DNA of 64,000 nucleotides from Rhodopseudomonas palustris (GCF_003031265.1 NZ_CP019966.1:124001-188000), one strand, 5' to 3'. Counted from the stretch's first letter, positions 34,540 through 43,587 are shown. The notes: a model not told the origin generated them from the letters alone. Translations and numbers: made by a program.

Positions 34540-37070
34540 GACGTTGTCCGCATCAGCAGCGGCAAGCCGAACACCGTCAGCACCACCGTGACGGCAATGG
34601 CGGCGGTGAAGCCTGCCCAGATCGCACCGAGCCTGAGATCGAGGCTGCGAGCCGGCGATATGAAACCGGCACGGCTCCGCCACAGGCCGAAGCCTGAAAA
34701 CACCAGCCCGACCGCCGCGTGCAGGCCGGCGTACAGCAGCATCACCAGGGTGACGGCCGCATAGGCGTGCCGCGTCGGATCCGGCGCGGCCGATATAATG
34801 ACAGCACAGCCGACCAATCCGCCGATCTGCCCGAGGCCGGCGAACACAAGCGCGGCCTCGCGCCGGTTGGCGCGCGCGAGTATCCGCCGTGTCGTCGCCA
34901 AATAGCTGGCGACCAGTGCGACCGCGAACCCGGCAATGGTCAACGCCGTCCCCCATGGTGACCAGGGTAATAGCTCCGGCGGCGGCCAGTTGGGGGCGAC
35001 CACCCACAAGAACAGCAACCCGAACCCGAGGGACGCAAAAGCCGTGGCGTCCGCGGCGAGCGCCAACCAAAGCGCCCACAGCGCGGGTGGCGAGGCCGCT
35101 TCGCTGTGTAGCACCGCGGTCTTGCCATTGCCGACCGGGAGCGGCCCGCGGTCGCAACGCCCACCGGACGAGGGCGCCCAAAGCAGCAGCGTCGCAATCA
35201 CTCCAACCAGCGCACCGACCGCCACCAGATAGAGTTTGAACAGAACTGCCAGGAAGAAGACACCGGTCGCGACCGCGCTGACGAACGGGAGAAAGCTACG
35301 GTTCGGCAGGCGGACAATCTGCTCGATGCGGCCCGAGATCGCGTCGACCCCGAGCGTCTCCAGCGCCTGGTCACGCACGAAGCCGAGATAACCGGCACCA
35401 GCCGCCAGCCTGGCGCCAAGATCGGGCTGCTCAGCAAACGGGAGGCGCGACGCCACCAGCGGAAGAGACGCAAAATTGTAGCTCGGCGGCGGCGTCGCGG
35501 TCGCCCATTCCAGTGTACCCGCGCCCCAAGGGTTACGATTGCAGCGTTTGCCGTGCCGCCAATGCATCAGCACGTCGACCGTGAACAGCGCAAAGCCGAT
35601 CGCCATGATGAAGCCGCCGATCGACGACAGCAGGTTCGGCCACTCCCATCCGGTCTCCGCGCCATAGCTGGCGATCCGGCGCGGCATGCCGAGCAGGCCG
35701 GTCCAGTGCATCACCAGGAAGGTCAGGTTGAAGCCGATCAGGATCAGCCAGAACGCAGGTGCGCCGAGGCTATGGCGCGGCACACGCCCGGTAAGGTGTG
35801 GCAGCCAATAATAGGTCGCCGCCAGGATCGGAAACACGAAACCGCCGACCAGCACGTAGTGCAGATGCGCGACCACGAAATGGGTGTCGTGCGCCTGCCA
35901 GTTGAACGGCACGATCGCCAGCATCACGCCGGTGAGGCCGCCGATCACGAATACCGAGAAGAAGCCGAGCAGATACAGCATCGGCAGTTTGAGCTGCGGC
36001 CGCCCGGCTGCCAGCGTGCCGAGCCAGGCGAAGATCTGCACCGCGGTCGGTACCGCCACCGCGGTGCTGGCCGAGGAGAAGAACGCCAGCGCCAGATGCG
36101 GAATCCCGACCGTGAACATGTGGTGGACCCACAGCCCGAAGCTGAGGAACGCCAGCGCCACCACGCTGACCACGATCCAGCCGTAACCGATGATTTCCCG
36201 TCGGGCGAAGGTCGGCAGCATGGTCGACACCATGCCGGCGGCCGGCAGGAAGATAATGTAGACCTCGGGATGGCCGAACAGCCAGAACAGGTGCTGCCAG
36301 AGCAGCGCATCGCCGCCGCGGGTCGGATCGAAAAACGGCAGACCGAATGCGCGCTCCAGCTCCAGCAGAACGGAGCCCAGGATCAGCGGCGGAAACCCGA
36401 CCAGCATCATGAAGGCGGTGACCAGCAGATACCAGGCAAGCAGCGGCATCTTGTCGATCGACATGCCGGGCGCGCGCAGCTTCAGTATCGTGGCGATGAT
36501 CTCGATCGCCGCCGAGATTGCCGAGATCTCCACGAAGGTGACACCGATCAGCCAGATATCGGCGTTGATGCCCGGGCTGTAGGTCTTCGACGTCAGCGGC
36601 GTGTACATGAACCAGCCGCCATCCGGCGCCAGCCCGATCGCGAGTGCGATCACCAGGATCGAGCCGCCGAACAGGTAGCACCAATAGCCGTAGGCGCCGA
36701 GCCGGGGGAACGCCATGTCGCGGGCACCAAGCAGCTTCGGCAGCAGGTAGATCGCAAACCCTTCGAACATCGGGATCGCGAATAGAAACATCATCACCGT
36801 GCCGTGCATGGTGAAGATCTGGTTGTAGACCTCCGGCCCGAGAAACGCGCTGCGCGGCGTCGCCAGCTGCGCCCGGATCAGCATCGCCAGCACGCCGCCG
36901 ATGCCGAAGAACACGAAGGCCGTCAGGATGAAGCGCCGGCCGACGATGTTGTGGTTCACCGCCGACAGGCGGGCCCAGCCGGGTGGCGTGCCCCACACCG
37001 CTTCGAGCTGCTTGTGCAGCCGGATCGCAGCGATCGGAGGCCGGGGCCGATGATCGATGCCGTCCATCAT
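34536..37070 (-). CDS. Cytochrome c oxidase subunit I fused to subunit III
   Basis: The 844-residue polytopic membrane protein combines two subunits of an aa3/caa3-type terminal oxidase. Residues about 20-550 are subunit I. The CuB/heme region FGHPEVYIIFLP contains the His, the proton-channel Glu and the cross-linked Tyr of A1-type oxidases. HHMFTVG and the heme-ligand segment HDTHFVVAHLHYVLVG follow. The last 300 residues form a subunit III-like domain with about five helices. The fused layout is known from other caa3-type enzymes. It starts at ATG 37070, overlapping the subunit II stop by 4 bases. Confidence 0.92.
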   Translation of the reverse strand: MMDGIDHRPRPPIAAIRLHKQLEAVWGTPPGWARLSAVNHNIVGRRFILTAFVFFGIGGVLAMLIRAQLATPRSAFLGPEVYNQIFTMHGTVMMFLFAIPMFEGFAIYLLPKLLGARDMAFPRLGAYGYWCYLFGGSILVIALAIGLAPDGGWFMYTPLTSKTYSPGINADIWLIGVTFVEISAISAAIEIIATILKLRAPGMSIDKMPLLAWYLLVTAFMMLVGFPPLILGSVLLELERAFGLPFFDPTRGGDALLWQHLFWLFGHPEVYIIFLPAAGMVSTMLPTFARREIIGYGWIVVSVVALAFLSFGLWVHHMFTVGIPHLALAFFSSASTAVAVPTAVQIFAWLGTLAAGRPQLKLPMLYLLGFFSVFVIGGLTGVMLAIVPFNWQAHDTHFVVAHLHYVLVGGFVFPILAATYYWLPHLTGRVPRHSLGAPAFWLILIGFNLTFLVMHWTGLLGMPRRIASYGAETGWEWPNLLSSIGGFIMAIGFALFTVDVLMHWRHGKRCNRNPWGAGTLEWATATPPPSYNFASLPLVASRLPFAEQPDLGARLAAGAGYLGFVRDQALETLGVDAISGRIEQIVRLPNRSFLPFVSAVATGVFFLAVLFKLYLVAVGALVGVIATLLLWAPSSGGRCDRGPLPVGNGKTAVLHSEAASPPALWALWLALAADATAFASLGFGLLFLWVVAPNWPPPELLPWSPWGTALTIAGFAVALVASYLATTRRILARANRREAALVFAGLGQIGGLVGCAVIISAAPDPTRHAYAAVTLVMLLYAGLHAAVGLVFSGFGLWRSRAGFISPARSLDLRLGAIWAGFTAAIAVTVVLTVFGLPLLMRTTS

Positions 37071-37762
37071 CGGCGATCCCGCGGCAGTTCGGCCAGGCGG
37101 CCTTCGTAACTGTCGTCGGCATGCGCTGTGACGCGGAAATCCATGGCGGTGTGGCCGCCGCCGCAGAACTCGGCGCAGACGCCGTGATAGCTGCCGGGCC
37201 GATCGGCGCTGAGCCGGATGACATTGATGTGGCCGGGGATCGCGACGATCTTGCCGCCGAGCCGCGGGATCCAGAAACCGTGGATCACGTCCGGACTGGT
37301 GACGTGCAGGTCGACCGGACGCCCGACCGGGAGATGCAGTTCGTTCACGGACACGCGCGTTCCGCCGGCTGTCGCCGGATAGCGGAAGGTCCACTGCCAC
37401 TGCCGCGCTTCGACCTCGATCCGCGTCACCTCGGCGGCACGCGGATGTGCCAGCAGCCGTTCGCCGGTCAGCAATCCGAAGCCGAGCAGCGGCATCAACA
37501 CCATGACCGGCAGCACCAAGCCGCCACCCGCGAGCCACAGCTTCGGCCTGTCCGGCGCAGCGCTGCGCCGAACGAACGCCCACAGCAGCAACACCATCAC
37601 CAAACCGAACAGCACCACCGCGCCGGCGAGCATCAGCCACCACAACTGTGCGATCGCCGCCGCCGAGGGACCGGCGGGGTCCAGTGTCGACAGCGGACCG
37701 CCGCATCCGGCCAGCAGCATCGTCGCAGCGGCAACGATGCAACCGGCGCGTCCTCGCCGCAT
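37067..37762 (-). CDS. Cytochrome c oxidase subunit II, lipoprotein type
   Basis: The 231-residue protein accepts electrons from cytochrome c at a CuA centre. Its N-terminal signal ends in MLLAGCGG, a lipobox, so the mature protein should be lipid-anchored. Two membrane helices follow, then a periplasmic cupredoxin domain. CuA ligands are visible: His in SPDVIHGFWIP, and Cys-Glu-Cys-His-Met in HGVCAEFCGGGHTAMDF. No cytochrome c domain is fused at the C-terminus, unlike true caa3 enzymes. First gene of the oxidase unit, with only 21 bases to the divergent gene. Confidence 0.92.
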   Translation of the reverse strand: MRRGRAGCIVAAATMLLAGCGGPLSTLDPAGPSAAAIAQLWWLMLAGAVVLFGLVMVLLLWAFVRRSAAPDRPKLWLAGGGLVLPVMVLMPLLGFGLLTGERLLAHPRAAEVTRIEVEARQWQWTFRYPATAGGTRVSVNELHLPVGRPVDLHVTSPDVIHGFWIPRLGGKIVAIPGHINVIRLSADRPGSYHGVCAEFCGGGHTAMDFRVTAHADDSYEGRLAELPRDRR

Positions 37763-37783
37763 TACCGAACGAAGAGGTGAGCG

Positions 37784-38266
37784 ATGCCCAAATCCGTTGT
37801 CGAGGAGATCAGCGAATACGACACCAGCTCGGTGGTGGCGTTCGCCGGCCATCCGGTCCACGCGATGCTGGTGGCATTTCCGATCGCGCTGGTGATCTCC
37901 ACCTTGGGCTGCGACGTCTTCTATTGGTGGAGCGCCGATCCGTTCTGGGCCCGAGCCGGACTGTGGGCGAGCGGCTTCGCTTTCTGGCTCGGCGTCGCGG
38001 CCAGCATCGCCGGCACCGCCGAGTTGTTGCTGGTCAAGGGCATCCGCCAGCGGACCACGAGCTGGACGCATGCAGTCGCAGGCATCACGCTGGTGTCGAT
38101 CGCCGGGGCGAATTGGGGATGGCGGTTGGTGAACGAGGACCCGGTGCTGCCGGTCGGGTTGATGATCTCGGCGCTCGGCACCGTGTTCGTCGGTCTTGCC
38201 GGATGGCACGGCGGCAAATTGGTTTTCGATCACGGCGTCGGCCTGATGGTCTCGACCAACGACTGA
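37784..38266 (+). CDS. DUF2231-type membrane protein
   Basis: The 160-residue protein has four predicted helices and an early HPVHAMLVAFPIAL segment typical of the DUF2231 family, whose members often lie near respiratory or copper-related genes. AGAGGTGA precedes ATG 37784. It is divergent from subunit II across only 21 bases, so each promoter must overlap the other gene. Its last 37 bases overlap the convergent CopD-like gene. A structural role near heme or copper handling has been suggested for the family only by context. Confidence 0.8.
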   Translation: MPKSVVEEISEYDTSSVVAFAGHPVHAMLVAFPIALVISTLGCDVFYWWSADPFWARAGLWASGFAFWLGVAASIAGTAELLLVKGIRQRTTSWTHAVAGITLVSIAGANWGWRLVNEDPVLPVGLMISALGTVFVGLAGWHGGKLVFDHGVGLMVSTND

Positions 38267-38724
38267 AGTCCGCCGGGCTGCGTCAGCCAGGTTGGCAGGC
38301 CGTTCGGCGACAACTCGGGCTTGGCGAGGACCAGCGTCAGGATGCCGGTGATCGTAGCCAGCGTCGCGGTCGTCATGATCCAGCGCCGCCAGGCCGCGTA
38401 GTGCCCATGTGCGCCGAAGAGATTGAGGATCAGGTAGCCGCTGCGAATGTGGATCACCACCAGCAGCCCGACCACGACGAGCTTCAGCATCATCCAAGCC
38501 GTGAACGCCTCGCGGAGGAACAGTAGCCACGTGCCCGCCACCACGGCGACGAACGCCGCCGGCGACGTGATCTTGATGAACAGCGTTCGGGTCAGCCGGT
38601 GCAGTTCGGCCGCCGCGATGTCCGAAAGACGGCTGCGGTGCACGAACAGACCGGGGAGCGCCAGCAGCCCGGCACACCACACTATCAGCGCCAGGACATG
38701 AACGACTTTCAGCCACGCGATCAT
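38230..38724 (-). CDS. CopD/HemJ-like membrane protein
   Basis: The 164-residue protein has four predicted helices. The N-terminus MIAWLKVVHVLALIVWCAGL and ALPGLFVHRSRLSDI resemble the His-containing first helices of CopD-domain and HemJ-like (protoporphyrinogen oxidase) proteins. The conserved His on helix 1 is present. The position between the CtaG-like gene and the oxidase suggests a role in copper or heme supply to the oxidase. It overlaps the CtaG-like gene by 4 bases and converges with the DUF2231 gene. Confidence 0.7.
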   Translation of the reverse strand: MIAWLKVVHVLALIVWCAGLLALPGLFVHRSRLSDIAAAELHRLTRTLFIKITSPAAFVAVVAGTWLLFLREAFTAWMMLKLVVVGLLVVIHIRSGYLILNLFGAHGHYAAWRRWIMTTATLATITGILTLVLAKPELSPNGLPTWLTQPGGLQSLVETIRPTP

Positions 38725-39482
38725 CGGGCCGGTTCATGGGCGATCATCGGGCGGTCGAGCCGACGCGCCAGTAGAACCAGCGCGACCGCAAGATAGGGCA
38801 GCGACGCCGGCACCCACATGATCAGACCGGCGAGCTGCTGATCCTGCAGCGCCGACAGCCCCCATGCCGTGGTGACGCCGAGATGCGCGTCGTACAACGG
38901 CGTCCGCGCGAACGTGATGACGGCGCCCAGCATCCCCATCTGCACGACCGATCCCAACAGCAGCCCGAGTGTTCGTCCGATCGGCGTGACTGGCGACAGA
39001 ATCACCAGCCACAGCGCCACGGCGCTGCCGAGCAGGCTCAGCTCCATCACCCAGAACACCACGGGATCAGCCAACGCGGCCGCGTAAGGCGCCGGTGCAT
39101 GCCACAGCCACAGCAACACCGTGTGGAGGATGAAGACAGCAGCCGAAGCCCGCGCCAGCAGGTGCGCCAGCTTGCTTCGCCTCCACGGCAGCGCCAGCAG
39201 CGGGGCAGCCACGGCGACCAGGACAACGTGATGAGTGACGCGCGCCGAGAACAGCGCCGATGTCAACGCGCATAGTGGCGAGACAAAAAGCACGGCCAGG
39301 AGCGCCCATCCAAGCAGGGGCGCCACGTACGCCTTGCGACTCGGAGCCTGCGACGATCGAGCCACCGTCCCAAGATGAGCCGAGCTTCCGACCACCAGGG
39401 CAGCGATCAGCACCGGATCAAGATTCCATCGGGCGATCAGCTCCGCAGGCAGCGGCGCCGATCCGCAATACGGCTCGATCAT
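38721..39482 (-). CDS. CtaG-like cytochrome oxidase assembly membrane protein (caa3 type)
   Basis: The 253-residue protein has about seven helices. The family pattern of caa3_CtaG proteins is visible: WNLDPVLIAALVVGSSAHL, LLAVLFVSPLCALTSALFSARVTHH with the His pair, LLWLWHAPAPY and QDQQLAGLIMWVPA. Such proteins assist CuB insertion into subunit I in bacilli and proteobacteria. It heads a two-gene unit with the CopD-like protein. Confidence 0.85.
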   Translation of the reverse strand: MIEPYCGSAPLPAELIARWNLDPVLIAALVVGSSAHLGTVARSSQAPSRKAYVAPLLGWALLAVLFVSPLCALTSALFSARVTHHVVLVAVAAPLLALPWRRSKLAHLLARASAAVFILHTVLLWLWHAPAPYAAALADPVVFWVMELSLLGSAVALWLVILSPVTPIGRTLGLLLGSVVQMGMLGAVITFARTPLYDAHLGVTTAWGLSALQDQQLAGLIMWVPASLPYLAVALVLLARRLDRPMIAHEPAR

Positions 39483-39929
39483 CGCGTCTTCCCCAGGATC
39501 GCGAGCACTGTCTTGCGAGCGGCGCTGACAGAATCGGCCAGCGCGATCGATGGCGGGCGCCGCTCAGCGGATTCGCTGGAGGCAACGTGCATGTGCGAGC
39601 AGGGATGCTAGCGGAAGCCGGCGGCAAATCGCCACGCGCTGGGCCTGCCGTCACGACGTCCGGCCCAGCCGGGAACGTGACGGCCGCCGTGCTCCGATAA
39701 AGGGAAAGCGGCGCTCCTCGCGCGTGGTGTGCAGGCGCCAACGATCGAGCGAACCAGTTTGAGCCGCCAATGAAGTCACAACGGCAGTAGAACTGGCCGA
39801 GCGCGTTCGTCGCGCGATCCGGCGATCACTCGCTCACGCTCGGCGAGCGAGAACTTTGCAGACGGCGATCTTAGGAGCTCAGAACAACCGCCTCGCTGAC
39901 GCATCAACGAGGCGGGCCAAGTGGGAGCG
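39483..39929. other. 447-base gene-poor stretch upstream of the CtaG-like gene
   Basis: I find no supported coding region here, because open frames on both strands lack ribosome binding sites and family features. It should contain the promoter of the CtaG-like gene. It also holds the terminator-like hairpin of the small gene on the minus strand (39888-39915). GC content stays high throughout. Confidence 0.5.
39888..39915 (-). terminator. Terminator-like hairpin downstream of the 59-residue gene
   Basis: CCGCCTCG and CGAGGCGG form an 8-bp stem with a 12-nt loop. On the minus strand it lies 15 bases after the small gene's stop and is followed by TTGTTCT. The U tract is weak. Confidence 0.5.
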
Positions 39930-40109
39930 TCAGGCCGCGAGGTCGGCCCGCAGCTGCGGCAACAATTTGGATTCCTCGACGAAATCCAGCGCGCCATTGA
40001 TCTCGACCGCACACATCCGGGCGGCATCCCGATTCACGAAGATCGCGCGGACGACGCCGCGCCGTCCGTTGTCCTTGCAGACTTCGTCGCCAAGCTTGAA
40101 TTGGTTCAT
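39930..40109 (-). CDS. 59-residue conserved-looking small protein
   Basis: The frame MNQFKLGDEVCKDNGRRG... ends in PQLRADLAA and TGA. GGAGAG lies 7 to 8 bases before the ATG, a near-ideal ribosome binding site, and a terminator-like hairpin follows, so a real gene is likely. The short beta-rich sequence (FKLGDEV, GVVRAIFV, MCAVEING, ALDFVEE) suggests a small SH3/KOW-like barrel. Function is unknown. It lies downstream of modE on the same strand, with 197 bases between. Confidence 0.7.
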   Translation of the reverse strand: MNQFKLGDEVCKDNGRRGVVRAIFVNRDAARMCAVEINGALDFVEESKLLPQLRADLAA

Positions 40110-40172
40110 TCACACACTCTCCGAAAAGAGCCGGTGTTACGCATCCAGCCCGATCTCCTTCCTGGCGCGGAA

Positions 40173-40195
40173 AAGGTTAACGACTCGTTAACCTT
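40173..40195. promoter_or_regulatory. Perfect 11-bp palindrome between modE and the small gene
   Basis: AAGGTTAACGA and TCGTTAACCTT flank a single base. On the minus strand the repeat is followed by TTTT, so it may end the modE transcript. Its AT-rich, almost spacer-free form equally fits an operator for the small gene that begins 64 bases further on. I cannot decide between the two. Confidence 0.55.
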
Positions 40196-40306
40196 AAAGA
40201 CAGGAGCGTGAGGCCAGGCCCGCGTCTGACTCCGGGGGCTGCGCGACGGACACGGCTATTCGGCCGCTGGCACGGGGCCGCCGGGCGTCGACGTTAGGCC
40301 CGCGCC

Positions 40307-41098
40307 TTATTGGACTGCGATGATGACGTGATCGGCTTCGAAGGTCACCGCGGCCTCGGCGTTCTCCGCGATTCCGAGATCTTCGGCATCTTGGCGCGGG
40401 ACCACCGCAACGATGGTCTTGCCGCCTCCGATGTCGAGATTCACTTCCGAATGCACCTCGGCGTCGACCCTGCGCTTGACCACACCGCGAAACACGTTGC
40501 GGCGCAGCTTCGACGCCTCGTCGGGCGTGACAAGGCGCACGAACGGCGCCTTGATCAAAGCAAGCGCTTTGCGCCCAGGCGCAAGATCGAGCTGTTCGGC
40601 AGCGGCGTTGGTGATCGTCGCGTGGATGGTAAGGTCGTCCGACACTTTGAGTTCGACCTCGACGTCGACCGGCCAACGTCGGATGTTGACGACCTCAACG
40701 ATGAACTTGTTGCGCGCAGAGACCTTGAAGCCGCTCGCCCACAGCAGCGCGTCGCCGATTTCCTCTAGCCCTTCTTCCGCGATCAGCGTCGAGATCTTCG
40801 TCAGATGCTCCTCGAGTCGGTGAAACACGGTGATCAACCGACGCCCTTCCGGGGTAATGTCCGCGGCACCACCGACGCGGCCGCTGGTCCGAGTCAGGAA
40901 CGCCGGCGTCGGCAGCAGATTGTTGATGGCGTCGACGGCTTCCCAGGCGGTCTTGTAACTCAGACCCATCGCCTTCGCGGCCTTGCTGATGCTGCCGTGT
41001 TCGGCGACGGCCTCGAGCAGGTGAATCCGGTCCCGACCCGCCAGAAGGCGTCCACCGCTGCGCAACACCAGATATGCGTCGATCTTATGGTCTGCCAT
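40307..41098 (-). CDS. modE: ModE-family molybdate-responsive regulator
   Basis: The 263-residue protein has an N-terminal winged helix (HLLEAVAEHGSISKAAKAMGLSYKTAWEAVDAINNLL, key part SYKTAWEAVD) and TRTSGRVGGAADITPEG. Two tandem Mop domains follow: SARNKFIVEVVNI with ATITNAAAEQLDLAPG, and SEVNLDIGGGKTIVAVVPRQDAEDLG. This is the full-length layout of E. coli ModE (262 residues), which binds molybdate or tungstate and represses or activates Mo genes. It is the last gene of the FecBCD-type importer unit and starts 114 bases after the DUF2478 gene. Confidence 0.93.
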   Translation of the reverse strand: MADHKIDAYLVLRSGGRLLAGRDRIHLLEAVAEHGSISKAAKAMGLSYKTAWEAVDAINNLLPTPAFLTRTSGRVGGAADITPEGRRLITVFHRLEEHLTKISTLIAEEGLEEIGDALLWASGFKVSARNKFIVEVVNIRRWPVDVEVELKVSDDLTIHATITNAAAEQLDLAPGRKALALIKAPFVRLVTPDEASKLRRNVFRGVVKRRVDAEVHSEVNLDIGGGKTIVAVVPRQDAEDLGIAENAEAAVTFEADHVIIAVQ

Positions 41099-41212
41099 CG
41101 CTCGTGCCGCGGGTCGCTTGCCAGCGGCTAACCTAGGCGATCTGGTGCGGACGCGAAAGCGAACGCCGGCAGAGGCGCTCGTGCGGGCAGCGCTCGCACC
41201 GTGGCTTCGCGA

Positions 41213-41749
41213 TCAGGTGTCCGCGGATTGGCGCTCGGCCGCAAGCGCGGTGAACCAGGCGACGACGGCGTCGGCATCGGCCGGTAGCATCGTCCAGCCT
41301 TCGGCGGCGAACGCGATCCAGCCCGGCAGCATCGCCCGCTCCACGGCGACCAGCGCCGGAACGTCCTGCACGAGCGCCAGCCCGATCTCTTCGCGAATGC
41401 CGCGTCCGGCGATCTCTTCCTTGGCAAATCGGCCGAAGAACACGAGATCGGGCCGGCCGGCAATCGCTTCGGCCAGTCGCATCCGCGCGATCGCGAGGCC
41501 ATCGGCGTTCAGAATGCACGAGGTCGAGCCCGGTCCGAGATCCAGCGACAACGCGATCGAATCGCCGCGAACGATATCATCGAGCCAAAATGAGGCACGG
41601 CCGTTGGAATGGCGCGGTCCAAGCCGCGGCACGAGCCCGGCGATACGAACTTTCGGAAGCCTGACAAGGCGGTCGCGTGCGGCGGCCAGGATCTCCTCCA
41701 GTGCGTCCCCGGGCTCGTAGACCATGACGGCGAGAGGAAGCGGGGCCAT
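41213..41749 (-). CDS. DUF2478 family protein (molybdenum-associated, nucleotide-binding-like)
   Basis: The 178-residue cytoplasmic protein has the DUF2478 pattern: LAVMVYEPGDALEEILAAARDRL, IAGLVPRLG, LDLGPGSTSCILNADGLAIA and PDLVFFGRFAKEEIAGRGIREEI. Family members are typically encoded beside molybdate transport or nitrogenase genes, and their fold is NTPase-like. The ATG at 41749 comes 23 bases after the ATPase stop. A longer upstream frame is shadow. The biochemical role is not established. Confidence 0.8.
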   Translation of the reverse strand: MAPLPLAVMVYEPGDALEEILAAARDRLVRLPKVRIAGLVPRLGPRHSNGRASFWLDDIVRGDSIALSLDLGPGSTSCILNADGLAIARMRLAEAIAGRPDLVFFGRFAKEEIAGRGIREEIGLALVQDVPALVAVERAMLPGWIAFAAEGWTMLPADADAVVAWFTALAAERQSADT

Positions 41750-41772
41750 CGGGCGGATCTCCTGGAGCTGAG

Positions 41773-42567
41773 TTAGCGGGCCGGCGTCGCCGGCAGGTCG
41801 CAGCGTGTGACGACACGCCGTCCCATCGGGGTGGTCTCGATCGCGAGGTCGAGACCGTAAAGCGCGCGCAACCGTTCGGCAGTGAGGATCCGGTCGACCG
41901 GCCCGACTGCGACCGGATGGTCGCACCCCAGGATCACGACGTGATCGGCGATCGCAAACGCGTGCTCGGGTTCGTGGGTCGACACCAGCAGCGACAGGCC
42001 GCGCGCCGACAGCGCGCGGATCTGGTCGAGCAGGCCGAAGCGGTTGCCGAGATCCAGACTGGCGGTGGGCTCGTCCATGATGATCAGTTCGGTATCCTGC
42101 GTCAGGGCGCGAGCGATCAGCATCAATTGCCGCTGACCGCCGGAGATGCGGTCGGCGGATCGGTCGGCGATGTCAGCGATACCAAGCGCCTCCAGCGCTC
42201 GCCAGGCCGCCGCATAATCGTCGCGGCCGGGCGAAGCGAACAGACCGAGCCGCGCGGTTCGGCCCATCACCACGATATCGAGCACGGTATGGGTCGGATC
42301 GCCCTGGTAAGCTTGCGGAACATGCGCGATGCGGCGCGCGATCTGCTCCGGGCGGAGCGTCGAGATATCGTGACCGCCGATGACGATCCGGCCGCGCAGC
42401 GGTGGCAGAATCCCCAGCACGGTCTTGAACAGCGTGGTCTTGCCGACACCGTTCGGCCCCATCAGGCAAGTGATGCTGCTGCCCGACAGAGCAAGGTCGA
42501 TTCCTTCGGCGAGCGGCTGGCCGTCATAACCGATCGCGACGCCGTCGAGCACGAGGCGTTTGCTCAC
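41773..42567 (-). CDS. ABC transporter ATP-binding protein, FecE/BtuD/MolC type
   Basis: The 264-residue ATPase has Walker A GPNGVGKTT, Q-loop VPQAYQGDPTHTVLDIVVMGR, signature ISGGQRQL, Walker B LIIMDEPTASLD and switch VSTHEPEHA. It belongs to the iron-chelate/cobalamin/molybdate group. The GTG start at 42567 overlaps the permease stop (GTGA), a tight coupling. Upstream open frame in the same phase lies inside the permease gene and is not coding. Confidence 0.92.
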   Translation of the reverse strand: MSKRLVLDGVAIGYDGQPLAEGIDLALSGSSITCLMGPNGVGKTTLFKTVLGILPPLRGRIVIGGHDISTLRPEQIARRIAHVPQAYQGDPTHTVLDIVVMGRTARLGLFASPGRDDYAAAWRALEALGIADIADRSADRISGGQRQLMLIARALTQDTELIIMDEPTASLDLGNRFGLLDQIRALSARGLSLLVSTHEPEHAFAIADHVVILGCDHPVAVGPVDRILTAERLRALYGLDLAIETTPMGRRVVTRCDLPATPAR

Positions 42568-43586
42568 TCGCGCCTCCACAGCGAACGAGATCCCCGCCGC
42601 GTCATCAGCCAGACGAACAGACCGCCGCCCACCAGGGCGGTCAGCACGCCGATCGGAATCTCGATCGTTGCGGCGGTGCGGGCGATGGTGTCGACCACGA
42701 CCATGAAGGCCGCGCCGATCAGAATCGACACCGGCAGCAGCCGGTCGAAGCGCGGCCCGACCAGGAGCCGGGCGAGATGCGGCACCATCAGGCCAACCCA
42801 GCCGATGATGCCAGAGATCGCGACCACGCTCGCGGTGATCAACGTCGCCGCGACGATGACGATCTGCCGGGTGCGGCGGACATCGACGCCGAGCGCACGT
42901 GCGTCGTCGTCGCCGCAGGACAGCACGCTGATGCGCCAGCGCAGCAGGAACAGCGGGATCATGCCGACCGCGACCGTCGGCGCGACGACTGCGATGTCGT
43001 CGGGCCGAATGCTGGCCAGGCTGCCGAGCAGCCAATAGGTGATCATCGGCAGTTGCGCGTAAGGGTCGGCGACGATCTTCACCAGCGAAATCGCCGCTGC
43101 CGCGAGCGCGCCGACGACGATACCGGACAGCACCAGCATCAGGATATCGCCGCGCTGGCGCAGCGACCACGCCAGCGTCACGACCAGGATCACCATCAGC
43201 GATCCGGTCACGAAGCCGAGCGCTTCGATCATCACCACCGGCAGCCCGAACAGAATGCCGATGACGGCGCCGAAGCCCGCGCCCTGCGAAACGCCGAGGA
43301 TGTCCGGAGACACCAGCGGATTGCGGAACAGGCTTTGATACGCGGCACCGGCGGCCGACAGCGCCGCGCCGACGCAGATCGCCGCGGCGATGCGCGGCAG
43401 CCGCACCTGAAACAGCACCGCCGCGATCTGCCCGTCGACGTGGCCGCCAGCGATCCACGCCACGATCGCCGCAACAACGTCGCCCGGCGCAATGCGATAT
43501 GGTCCGATCCCGGCGGCGATCACCGCGACGACCAGCAACAGGATGGCAAGGCCGGCGACGACCGGCGTGACGCGCAGGATCGGCAC
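42564..43586 (-). CDS. ABC transporter permease, FecCD/BtuC/MolB type
   Basis: The roughly 340-residue inner-membrane protein has about ten helices. FecCD hallmarks are RLPRIAAAICVGAALSAAGA, FRNPLVSPDILGVSQGAGFGA, YWLLGSLAS, LGVDVRRTR and the coupling region GIIGWVGLMVPHLARLLVG. GTG 43586 follows the binding-protein stop by one base. An ATG at 43637 would add 17 residues but overlap the upstream gene by 50 bases. H. influenzae MolB, a molybdate permease, is of this type, as are iron and cobalamin permeases. Confidence 0.9.
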   Translation of the reverse strand: MPILRVTPVVAGLAILLLVVAVIAAGIGPYRIAPGDVVAAIVAWIAGGHVDGQIAAVLFQVRLPRIAAAICVGAALSAAGAAYQSLFRNPLVSPDILGVSQGAGFGAVIGILFGLPVVMIEALGFVTGSLMVILVVTLAWSLRQRGDILMLVLSGIVVGALAAAAISLVKIVADPYAQLPMITYWLLGSLASIRPDDIAVVAPTVAVGMIPLFLLRWRISVLSCGDDDARALGVDVRRTRQIVIVAATLITASVVAISGIIGWVGLMVPHLARLLVGPRFDRLLPVSILIGAAFMVVVDTIARTAATIEIPIGVLTALVGGGLFVWLMTRRGSRSLWRRE

Positions 43587-43587
43587 C

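Noticed and set aside
39260..39700. A 146-codon plus-strand frame running from the CtaG-like gene into the gap
   Set aside because: It begins inside the opposite-strand CtaG-like gene, has no ribosome site and has a random Pro/Arg/Ser-rich composition.
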